This document shows, in pieces, positions 56,950 through 64,000 of a stretch of DNA of 64,000 bases. A program made the translations under genes and the position numbers. Below the pieces are notes generated by a model, which was not told the DNA's origin, searched no databases, and saw only the letters and a list, made by a program, of their open reading frames with translations. The stretch lies in NCBI GenBank assembly GCA_964587815.1, contig CAZPMH010000004.1:60230-124229 (forward strand), written 5' to 3'. Positions within the stretch are counted from its first letter, which is position 1. Each line of letters begins with the position of its first letter. This DNA is from UBA1672 sp964587815 (lineage in GTDB: Bacteria; Pseudomonadota; Alphaproteobacteria; Micavibrionales; Micavibrionaceae).

Positions 56950-59745
56950 TTATCGATCTAACCTTTTCAAAATATGCGGGATGTGAACCTGATCGGCCTT
57001 ATAATTGCCTGTTAAAGCATACATCACCAAATTCACACCAAACCGCAACGCCATTTCCTCATCTTTACCGGAACGTTGCAGGGTAAAGCGGTTATACGCA
57101 TTTTGGCTTTGCGCCGCGGCCCATGCATTTGCCCAATCATTGCTGCCAATCAAAACAGAAGAGACATTATCTCTTCCGCTGGCGCTTTGTTGCTCCAACC
57201 ATAAAATACCATCAGCATATCGCCCGGGATAAGTATCAAGAAGGTAAAACGCCCGCCCTAACACATGTCCGTCAGGAATAGGGGCAACAGGCGGAATATT
57301 TAATGACGATGTAATCTGCCGCAGCGCGGCTGCTTCATCGCTGCGGTTTGCTCTATCCGTAGAACGGTTGCCGTCACGCGTATCAAATAAAATTGTACCG
57401 CCATGGTTAAGGTAAAATTGAACTTGCGCCAGAGCCTTATCGGAATAGCGTTTTTGGTTCGGGCTGATCGCCCAGTAAATGAGAGGGAAAAGAGACAGCG
57501 TATCCGTCTCAGGGTTGAGTGCAACAACCCCACCTGGCTCAACCGACGTACGCTGTGATAAAGTTTTTGCTAAGGACTCCAAACCCGCACGCGTCATCCG
57601 ATCAACATCTGTGTCTCCCGTTTCAATAAAAGCAAGATAGAAATCGGAGCTATGCTTCAGCTCCCAGTCCGTAGAGGCGTGCGCAGGGGCACTGAAAACC
57701 ACAGAAGAAAAAACAACAACACTTAAAATCGCCATAACACGATTTTTACGCATAGGGCTAAAAATTTTAAATCCGTTTCCAATCATAAACATCATAATGA
57801 GCCAGTCGAGAAGAAACAGCAACATCGCCGCGTATAAAAGATAGGGCGAGACATCAACCTCATACTCTTCATCATAATAGCGTCGCGACACACTAATCGG
57901 CAACGCGCCCGTAACCGAAACCTCGTCCAAATTCGTGCCAAGGTTCAGTGCATATTGCTGTTGCCCGTTTCCGTACAAGCCGGGCGGGTGATAAGGCCCC
58001 GGAACGATGGTGTCTAAGGTGTCAGGAGATAGCGGCTGCACAGCGGCGGAAGGGGAAACAAGCGTTCCAAAACCATCCATAACCAAAATCGGGTCAAGTG
58101 CCGCATAATTTGTATCGACGCTCACCTGCGCCTTGCCTGACATTTGCACAATCCTTTGCAGGGCCGAAACATACAAGCCCGACAGCGCAAAGTTTGACCA
58201 CGCTGTATTGGCCGTCGTGTGAATAAGAACGATCAAACCGCGCTCCTTCTTATCTGCTGTGATAAAGGGCGTACCGTCACTCAAGCGCGCCCAGACCTTG
58301 CCCTCTAAATCCTGCGCGGGGTCCGCCAGAATTTGTTGTTTTATTGTGATATCTTCGGGAATGCTTAGACCGAAAAACGGGCTGGTATCTTCAAACGGCA
58401 TAATCACTTGCGGCTCATCCCAAGACAGAGACCCTGATAAAGAGCGGCCACCTGAGCGCAAACGTACAGGCAACAAAAACGGTTCAGTTCTGGATTCCGC
58501 CATATTCGGCCCTGAAAACCGCAATAAGATGCCGCCTTTTTCAACCCAACCTTCCAATGCGTTTAAAGTTTGAGTCGGCATCGCCGCAACATCGGGGAGG
58601 ATAATAACGGAGACACCGCCCTCGATCAGCGCTGATACATTATCCAAAACAACATCTGCAAATGGCTCCATCGCACGTCTAAGGAAGAAACTCGCTTCAA
58701 CAAGTGGTGCGTTCGCCTCGTTCTGCGCAGATGCTGCAATCCCGACCGAATGCCGTTTTGATCGATCATCAAGCAGAAACAGCCCGCCTGCACCTTTTCG
58801 GCCTGTAATGCGATATTGCGACACCAACCCGCGCATGTTCTCGGCAACTTCGAAACTAACCGTTTGCGGTAACTTATCGGGTTCTAGAGTAACATTTTGC
58901 GCATCCAAAATTTGTAAACCGTCCCCATCGCGATTGGCCATAACCTGAACGTTTAAACTCATCGACTCTGACATGTCACGCGGCCCGTCAACGTCAATGC
59001 GGATGGGGCTGGCCTCTTCATCATCGCGAGAAATACGCATCGATGTATTCGGGCGTAGCAAAGCAGGCAAAGCCGAAGAGGGCGGGAAAATATACTGCAC
59101 ACCACCCTGAGAAACCATCTCATTGATCGGCTCCATAATACCGCCTTCATCAATCCCGTGCGAAAGCCAATAGGAATCAGACCCGCGCGCTTTCGGCTTC
59201 GCATCCTCCAAAACCTTTAACATCCCGTCGTAATCCGCAGGCCATGGAACAGGTTGAAGCCCGCGCAAAATCGAAATCGCCTCACCGCTTGTCATGGGGC
59301 CAAGATGGCGTGGCGTATCTTCTCCCTCGGCCGCCGCGGTTGTTAGGATGAAAACCGAGCGCTGCTCCCGCCCTGCTTGCGTGGCCAAATCCTCGGCATA
59401 ACGCATTTGCATATCCCAAGTCTGGGCACTGCCCCAACCCGTATCAATCACAAGCCGCAAAGGTCCTTGCCCCGAAAGTTTAGCGGTAGGGTTCAAAACT
59501 GGTCCTGCAAGCGCAAAAATCAGCAAAGCCGCCATCAAAAGCCGAAGCAAAAGAATCCACCAAGGCGAGCTGGACGAGGTTTGCTCCTCAACAACCAACC
59601 CGTCTAAAAAGCGCGCCGCAGGAAATAAGATCGTCTTCGGTGCTGGCGGTGTAATCCGCAAAATATACCAAAGCACGGGCAGAGCCAGTAAACCCGTCAG
59701 AATAATGGGCTGAATAAACACAATTTGCGAAAGAAACGCGCCCAT
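56950..59745 (-). CDS. BatA-like/DUF4159 membrane protein
   Basis: From the ATG at 59745 (MGAFLSQIVFIQPIILTGLL, 931 residues) the protein has an N-terminal BatA-like part with two helices (FIQPIILTGLLALPVLWYIL and PWWILLLRLLMAALLIFALA), a large extracytoplasmic region with a VWA-like domain lacking a full DxSxS motif (RLVIDTGWGSAQ), a glutamine-amidotransferase-like segment, two further helices (LLYAAMLLFLLDWLIMMFMI and VMAILSVVVFSSVVFSAPAH) and the C-terminal DUF4159 domain (SDFYLAFIETGDTDVDRMTR; YWAISPNQKRYSDKALAQVQ). The ATG shares a base with the DUF58 stop (TAATG), indicating coupling; the frame reaches 59775 only as an overlap. It belongs to the MoxR-linked cluster. Confidence 0.82.
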   Translation of the reverse strand: MGAFLSQIVFIQPIILTGLLALPVLWYILRITPPAPKTILFPAARFLDGLVVEEQTSSSSPWWILLLRLLMAALLIFALAGPVLNPTAKLSGQGPLRLVIDTGWGSAQTWDMQMRYAEDLATQAGREQRSVFILTTAAAEGEDTPRHLGPMTSGEAISILRGLQPVPWPADYDGMLKVLEDAKPKARGSDSYWLSHGIDEGGIMEPINEMVSQGGVQYIFPPSSALPALLRPNTSMRISRDDEEASPIRIDVDGPRDMSESMSLNVQVMANRDGDGLQILDAQNVTLEPDKLPQTVSFEVAENMRGLVSQYRITGRKGAGGLFLLDDRSKRHSVGIAASAQNEANAPLVEASFFLRRAMEPFADVVLDNVSALIEGGVSVIILPDVAAMPTQTLNALEGWVEKGGILLRFSGPNMAESRTEPFLLPVRLRSGGRSLSGSLSWDEPQVIMPFEDTSPFFGLSIPEDITIKQQILADPAQDLEGKVWARLSDGTPFITADKKERGLIVLIHTTANTAWSNFALSGLYVSALQRIVQMSGKAQVSVDTNYAALDPILVMDGFGTLVSPSAAVQPLSPDTLDTIVPGPYHPPGLYGNGQQQYALNLGTNLDEVSVTGALPISVSRRYYDEEYEVDVSPYLLYAAMLLFLLDWLIMMFMIGNGFKIFSPMRKNRVMAILSVVVFSSVVFSAPAHASTDWELKHSSDFYLAFIETGDTDVDRMTRAGLESLAKTLSQRTSVEPGGVVALNPETDTLSLFPLIYWAISPNQKRYSDKALAQVQFYLNHGGTILFDTRDGNRSTDRANRSDEAAALRQITSSLNIPPVAPIPDGHVLGRAFYLLDTYPGRYADGILWLEQQSASGRDNVSSVLIGSNDWANAWAAAQSQNAYNRFTLQRSGKDEEMALRFGVNLVMYALTGNYKADQVHIPHILKRLDR

Positions 59746-60641
59746 TATCTGCCTTTCTCCGATGCAATCGCCCAAATATCATGCAACGCATCGCGCAGTG
59801 GCGTATCGGTTGTGTGCAAGTATACACCCCAATTATACCCAAGGCATAAACGCTGAATTTTCTCGATATGCGCGTGCATACGCTCTTGATAAGCCTCACG
59901 AATTGAAGGCACATGATTGATAATGTGATCATCCTCGCGGCCATTACGAAAACGCACACGCCCGCTGTAACTTAGTGTAATCTCAGCTGGGTCAAGAACC
60001 TGAACGATAACAACATTTTGTGATCGGGCTGCAATTTTAGAAAATGATGCTTCAATCTCTTCGATCGGGGAGAGAAAATCACCCACACCATAAAACGCGG
60101 CATGGCGTGGAAATCGTGTGGTCGTCTGATCAATATCAGGTAAGACATCGTCAGCCTTTTGGTTGTTCGCAGAGCTGAGAGTGTCCGCAATCGCATGCAT
60201 ATGCGCATCACTGCGGCCTGTCTTCATATCATGAACAAGGCCGACAGGCTCCTTCGCCATACGCGTCAGCAAGGCCAGCGCCATGGTCAAAACATTGGCC
60301 GCATCCTGTTTCTTCATAAAAGACGGATCAGAAGAAAAATTCATGGACGCGCCTTGCGCACGCCACAAATAAGTTTTGATCGTGCTTTGCAATTCACGTT
60401 GCTTGATAAAAACCTGATCAGCCTTCGCCGATTGTCGCCAATCAATATCCTGCGGCCTGTCACTTGTTTCATACGGGCGGAATTGCCTGAACGTTTCACC
60501 ACTGCCCGATTTTCGCTGCGAATGCTCGCCATGCATAATGGTCGCCGCAATCTCCTCCGCATGCATCACAAGCCCGGGAAGGCCGGAGATACTATCTTCG
60601 GCCTGCGCTCTCAGTGATTTAATTGTCTTAAACAGGCTCAT
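59745..60641 (-). CDS. DUF58 domain protein
   Basis: DUF58 proteins accompany MoxR ATPases and VWA proteins. This 298-residue protein carries the diagnostic core: GSGETFRQFRPYETSDRPQD, then IDWRQSAKADQVFIKQREL (the DWRxSAK motif), a W-x-x-S-type region and a second half with VWA-like topology (SPIEEIEASFSKIAARSQNV, then VIVQVLDPAEITLSYSGRVR). It contains no membrane helix, so it is cytoplasmic. It lies between moxR (54-base gap) and the DUF4159 gene (stop/start overlap TAATG). Confidence 0.93.
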   Translation of the reverse strand: MSLFKTIKSLRAQAEDSISGLPGLVMHAEEIAATIMHGEHSQRKSGSGETFRQFRPYETSDRPQDIDWRQSAKADQVFIKQRELQSTIKTYLWRAQGASMNFSSDPSFMKKQDAANVLTMALALLTRMAKEPVGLVHDMKTGRSDAHMHAIADTLSSANNQKADDVLPDIDQTTTRFPRHAAFYGVGDFLSPIEEIEASFSKIAARSQNVVIVQVLDPAEITLSYSGRVRFRNGREDDHIINHVPSIREAYQERMHAHIEKIQRLCLGYNWGVYLHTTDTPLRDALHDIWAIASEKGR

Positions 60642-60695
60642 TTAAAATTTAATCGTTAAGTGTAGGGTGTCAGCAAATAAAAGGCGCTTAAATGC

Positions 60696-61703
60696 CTAGA
60701 TCATGTTCGCAACCTCATCGATAACATCATCCAGCGTGACACCATCTGTACGTGCCTTAAAATTCAAAGCCATACGGTGGCGCAAAACAGGCGCGGCGAG
60801 GCTCAACACATCTTCTTCCAAAGGCGTCTCGCGCCCCATCAGAAGAGCATGCGCCCGAACAGCGAGCATTAACCCCTGAGACCCACGCGGGCCTGGCGCC
60901 CATGAAATATAGTCGTTAACAATATTCGGTGCACCGTCACCGGGGCGTAACGCACGGACGAGATTTACAATCATATCAACAATATGATCACCAACGGGCA
61001 TATCACGCACCAAATGTTGTACGGCCATCAAATCGTCACCACCCATAAGCGTTTTGAGCTCTGGCACGGCGTTCGTCGTCGTCGCCAAAATAATATCACG
61101 CTCCTGCGCCGCATCGGGGTAGACAACATCAATCTGCATCAGGAAACGGTCAAGTTGCGCCTCGGGCAGGGGATAGGTCCCCTCTTGCTCAATCGGGTTT
61201 TGCGTGGCCAGCACATGAAACGGTGCGGGCAGGGCATGCGCAACACCTGATACGGAAACATATTTCTCCTGCATCGCCTGCAATAAGGCAGATTGCGTAC
61301 GTGGTGACGCGCGGTTAATCTCATCCGCCATAAAGAATTGCGTGAAAATCGGCCCCTCAATAAAACGAAATGAACGCTTTCCTTTCGCGCCTTCTTCCAA
61401 AACCTCTGACCCGATAATATCCGCAGGCATCAAATCAGGCGTACATTGCACACGCGATGAATGCAGCCCCATCACCGTGGAAATAGTCTCCACCAACAAA
61501 GTCTTTGCCAAGCCGGGCACACCAACAAGCAAAACATGACCACCCGCGATCAACGTTGTCAGCGTTTGCGTCACAACATCATCTTGCCCGATAACAGATT
61601 TTGATATCTCTTTGCGAACGTCTTTAAACAACGCCTGCGCATCCTCAACGGATATATGCGGTAGCGTATTCCCTGTATCATTGGCTTTGGTTGCGGAACT
61701 CAT
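60696..61703 (-). CDS. MoxR-family AAA+ ATPase
   Basis: The 335-residue ATPase has Walker A GVPGLAKT (61-68), Walker B/DEINR in FMADEINRASPRTQSALLQA, then MQEKYVSVSG, sensor-1-type FHVLATQNPIEQEGTYPLPE, then AQLDRFLMQIDVVYPD, and a C-terminal lid (WAPGPRGSQGLMLAVRAHAL). MoxR ATPases assist maturation of VWA-domain protein complexes. It is the first gene of the moxR-DUF58-DUF4159-VWA operon and is divergent from cca. The order moxR-DUF58-DUF4159-membrane protein is common in alphaproteobacteria, often near cca. Confidence 0.94.
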   Translation of the reverse strand: MSSATKANDTGNTLPHISVEDAQALFKDVRKEISKSVIGQDDVVTQTLTTLIAGGHVLLVGVPGLAKTLLVETISTVMGLHSSRVQCTPDLMPADIIGSEVLEEGAKGKRSFRFIEGPIFTQFFMADEINRASPRTQSALLQAMQEKYVSVSGVAHALPAPFHVLATQNPIEQEGTYPLPEAQLDRFLMQIDVVYPDAAQERDIILATTTNAVPELKTLMGGDDLMAVQHLVRDMPVGDHIVDMIVNLVRALRPGDGAPNIVNDYISWAPGPRGSQGLMLAVRAHALLMGRETPLEEDVLSLAAPVLRHRMALNFKARTDGVTLDDVIDEVANMI

Positions 61704-61835
61704 ATGCTAAACCCTTCTTCAAAATGAAAATTTTTGAACATCTTCTACGTTAAAATACAGTCATAGTTATAATACGGATAATTTAAACAATTGCATGTGT
61801 TATTACGCCTTTTTTTGCGTTAAAAATAATTAAGA

Positions 61836-61854
61836 TCATAAGCTCGAGCTATGA
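61836..61854. promoter_or_regulatory. Palindrome upstream of cca
   Basis: TCATAAGCTCGAGCTATGA is an almost perfect 19-base palindrome around AGCTCGAGCT, 30 bases before the cca GTG. A -10-like TATAAT lies at about 61770. It could be an operator in the moxR/cca divergent region; no regulator is recognisable. Confidence 0.3.
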
Positions 61855-61883
61855 CGTAATAATGAAAAACAGGAAAATACACT

Positions 61884-63077
61884 GTGCAGCCCGTTCAGAA
61901 AATACCGCCAAAAGATTGGATGAAGACGCCCGAAATTCTGGCATTGTTCAATTACGTTCAGGGCGCAATTCCAGAAAACGAGCCGCAATTGCTGTTGGTC
62001 GGCGGCTGCGTGCGAAACGCGCTGATTGATAAACCGGTCGAAGATATTGACTTCGCAACTCCGCAAAAGCCTGAAGAAATTACCGAAATTCTTGAAAAAA
62101 ACGGCGTAAAAGTCATTCCGACGGGGCTTCAGCACGGAACTGTAACGGCTGTCTTAAACGATCAAACATTTGAAATCACAACGCTGCGGCATGATAAGGA
62201 AACCGACGGCAGGCACGCCGTGGTGGAATTTACAGACGATTGGCTGGAAGACGCCAAACGCAGGGATTTTACACTAAACACGCTGCTCATGGATGCAAAA
62301 GGAAACGTATTTGACCCGCTGGGGCAGGGCATAGAAGATTTGAAAAATCATAAAATCCGTTTTGTCGGCGAGCCTGAACAACGGATTGAAGAAGACCATC
62401 TGCGTATCTTAAGGTTTTTCCGCTTCACAGCTCTCTACGGAAATGAATTCGACGAAGAAGGTCTGAAAGCATGTAAGGCAGCCGCAGATAAAATCGTGCA
62501 TCTGTCAAAGGAACGCATCACGCAGGAATTTTTCAAAATCATGGCCTCCGATGCGCCTCATGATGTTTTGGAAAAAATGTTTGAAAACGGCGTTTTGAAA
62601 GAATTCGAATTCCCCGATTATGATGCGGAATTCCTAAAACATTTCTGCACATTCCAATCGCGCTATACCTTAAATGCCCTGTCCGCTAGGTTGTTTGTTA
62701 TGGCATCGCTGCGTTTCGAAAATATAGCCGCGATGGAACAATATATTCTTTTCCCGAAAGTCTTTTTAAAAGACATGAAGCACATAAACGGCGCGCTGAA
62801 CCTTCCTGACCTGTCATCTGATCATGCTGTAAAGCATTGTGTTTACTTGTATGGTCGTGCAATAACGGCGCAAGTGCTGATCATTGAGCTTGTGCAGGAT
62901 CGTGTCATGAACGGCTATGCGCCGACCGCTTTAAGTGTCATTCAAAACTGGGATGTGCCAAACTTCCCGATCACTGGTGAAGATTTAATAAATCAGGGAA
63001 TGAACCCCGGGCCTGAACTCGGAAAAGAACTTGAGCGTCTCGAAAAGCAATGGATTGAAAACGGCTTTGAAATGTAA
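61884..63077 (+). CDS. cca: CCA tRNA nucleotidyltransferase / poly(A) polymerase family
   Basis: The 397-residue enzyme adds CCA to tRNA 3' ends (alternatively a poly(A) polymerase of the same family). Family marks: GG motif at residues 40-41 (LLVGGCVRNALID), catalytic D54 and D56 (VEDIDFATPQKPEEI), RRDFTLNTLLMDAKGNVFDP, then GEPEQRIEEDHLRILRFFRF. It starts with GTG 61884, with AGGAAA seven bases upstream. The C-terminal region from about 240 on is divergent from the E. coli enzyme and lacks an HD domain, typical of the short class II form in alphaproteobacteria. Its stop abuts the stop of the convergent ATP-grasp gene with no gap. Confidence 0.95.
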   Translation: MQPVQKIPPKDWMKTPEILALFNYVQGAIPENEPQLLLVGGCVRNALIDKPVEDIDFATPQKPEEITEILEKNGVKVIPTGLQHGTVTAVLNDQTFEITTLRHDKETDGRHAVVEFTDDWLEDAKRRDFTLNTLLMDAKGNVFDPLGQGIEDLKNHKIRFVGEPEQRIEEDHLRILRFFRFTALYGNEFDEEGLKACKAAADKIVHLSKERITQEFFKIMASDAPHDVLEKMFENGVLKEFEFPDYDAEFLKHFCTFQSRYTLNALSARLFVMASLRFENIAAMEQYILFPKVFLKDMKHINGALNLPDLSSDHAVKHCVYLYGRAITAQVLIIELVQDRVMNGYAPTALSVIQNWDVPNFPITGEDLINQGMNPGPELGKELERLEKQWIENGFEM

Positions 63078-64000
63078 TCACAGACCATGTTCATCAAACT
63101 GCGCGCCTGCCGAAGGTGAACCACTCGAGGCTCTGGTTTTTATAGCAGCAATCATCTCCTCGGTCAGGCTGTTAATCAAATGCGGTCCGCCTTCAAGGCT
63201 GGTTTCAATTTTTGCAAAACTCATAGGCGAGCTGTTTGCTTCCATCATCCAGATTTTACCATCCCGATCACACATAACATCAATCGCGAAATAAACCGCG
63301 CCATGCTGCTCTTTCATATGGCTGGCAATCGCATCCGTTTGAGCGACAATATCCTCATCTTGTATCTGACTGAGTCGCAACCCCGGCCATTGGGTCGGGT
63401 TGGTCAAAAGCTCATGTGGAATTTCCGCATCTGTTTGGCGATCAAAAATAAACGCCGTATGCCCGTCAAAACAAAAGGCGCGCATCTCGGTAAACAAGCC
63501 TGCTTCATCACCCAGACATTGCTGAACCAAAACATGATCACCATGACCGCTATCTGTAGAAACGCGGTTTAAACCTTCACGCAATTCATCTTCGTTGTCG
63601 CAATGATAAACATGCCGCGATAACGTGCCCTCACTTGGCTTAATAATAATCGGCCACTTAAAAGGATGCGTCGGATCATCAATTTGCGCTTTAATACTCC
63701 CCACGCGCTCATCCATCGAAACGTCACTGCGCTTGGGAATAGCTTCCGTATGCGGCCAGCTGATAAAATCCTTCGTAGCATCATAAAGCGCGCGTTTATC
63801 GCGCATCAGCTTTTCCGCCGCCTCACTGTTAAAAGGCGTATGTCCGAACTGGAAATCAAACGTCTTTTGATTAAATTCAATTTTGACAAGCGGGCTCTCA
63901 CAGATCGAGTCATGCTCAACACGCATATTTAACTGCGGGTCGCCATCACGCTTCACCGCATCAATCATATGAAAAGCCAGATATTTATCGCGCCGCTCCA
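63078..64000 (-). CDS. ATP-grasp domain protein, N-terminus beyond the window
   Basis: The minus-strand frame is open to the window edge; upstream of a methionine at 63968 it continues through RRDKYLAFH, so the true start is probably outside. The visible 307 codons contain ATP-grasp features: the lysine segment FKWPIIIKPSEGTLSRHVYH, then CDNEDELREGL, VLVQQCLGDEAGLFTEMRAF and, at the end, AVYFAIDVMCDRDGKIWMME, then ANSSPMSFAK with the metal-binding E and N. Such enzymes ligate carboxylates to amines or thiols; the substrate cannot be inferred. The residues before the grasp (SEAAEKLMRDKRALYDATKD) fit the typical pre-ATP-grasp helix. It is convergent with cca. Confidence 0.75.
   Translation of the reverse strand, partial: ERRDKYLAFHMIDAVKRDGDPQLNMRVEHDSICESPLVKIEFNQKTFDFQFGHTPFNSEAAEKLMRDKRALYDATKDFISWPHTEAIPKRSDVSMDERVGSIKAQIDDPTHPFKWPIIIKPSEGTLSRHVYHCDNEDELREGLNRVSTDSGHGDHVLVQQCLGDEAGLFTEMRAFCFDGHTAFIFDRQTDAEIPHELLTNPTQWPGLRLSQIQDEDIVAQTDAIASHMKEQHGAVYFAIDVMCDRDGKIWMMEANSSPMSFAKIETSLEGGPHLINSLTEEMIAAIKTRASSGSPSAGAQFDEHGL

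Noticed and set aside
61820..61833. TTAA-N6-TTAA upstream of cca
   Set aside because: Wrong spacing and an A/T run; likely chance.
1..64000. tRNA/rRNA genes, CRISPR arrays, insertion sequences, prophage or attachment sites
   Set aside because: I looked for cloverleaf-like GGTTCRA motifs, regularly spaced repeats, transposase motifs and terminal repeats and found none that I could support.

Overview
The window is an alphaproteobacterial chromosome segment, about two thirds of it a flagellar supercluster. The gene set and order are those of the Caulobacter/Rhodospirillum type: fliF-fliG-fliH(flbE)-fliN-flbD-flhA in one direction, flgI divergent from fliX, flagellin followed by flbT and flaF, flhB followed by cckA, and recA carrying the GTTC-N7-GTTC SOS box of alphaproteobacteria. 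Moderate GC, non-phototroph gene content and a single flagellin suggest a Rhodospirillales/Micavibrionales-like, singly flagellated bacterium; species cannot be read from the sequence. Nearly everything is coding. I see no tRNA, rRNA, IS element, prophage or CRISPR array.

Layout. 1-2.3 kb: start of a FliK-like protein, flhG and flhF (polar flagellum placement and number). 2.5-3.1 kb: a secreted orphan. 3.1-12 kb: flhA, a 112-residue orphan, flbD, motA, fliN, fliH, fliG, fliF (export gate, regulator, stator, C-ring and MS-ring). 12.3-15.6 kb: a FlaG-like gene, flaF, flbT and flagellin. 16-22.6 kb: flgE, flgD, fliK, two FlgN-like chaperones, flgJ and flgI. 22.9-23.9 kb: fliX and dksA. 24-27.2 kb: flgH, flgA, flgG, flgF. 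27.6-35.7 kb: fliL, fliM, a DUF6468-type protein, motE, a MotB-like protein, motB and a 1057-residue periplasmic TPR protein. 35.7-42.2 kb: fliP, fliO and a stand-alone FlhB C-domain facing flgB, flgC, fliE; then a sodium/solute symporter; then fliQ, fliR, flhB. 42.2-48.1 kb: a small membrane protein, a DUF4139 protein, cckA and recA. 48.2-54.8 kb: smpB, dapA, a soluble lytic transglycosylase, and a NarL-type regulator with a hybrid histidine kinase. 54.8-64 kb: a MoxR/DUF58/DUF4159/VWA cluster, cca and an ATP-grasp protein cut by the window edge.

How the parts work together. Several layers of flagellar control lie within this stretch: CckA (top of the CtrA phosphorelay), CtrA-box-like sites between fliF and the FlaG-like gene and upstream of flagellin, the sigma-54 activator FlbD with its partner FliX, and FlbT/FlaF, which control flagellin translation in Caulobacter. 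Four promoters with exact GG-N10-GC sigma-54 architecture can be read ahead of flgI, flgF, fliM and flgB. The flagellin mRNA has a perfect hairpin in its leader. The most unusual part is the stator-accessory operon (motE, a MotB-like protein without the channel aspartate, motB, giant TPR protein).

Starts were adjusted from the longest possible frames where Shine-Dalgarno sites, signal peptides or conserved N-termini argue for an internal start; this is stated in each entry.
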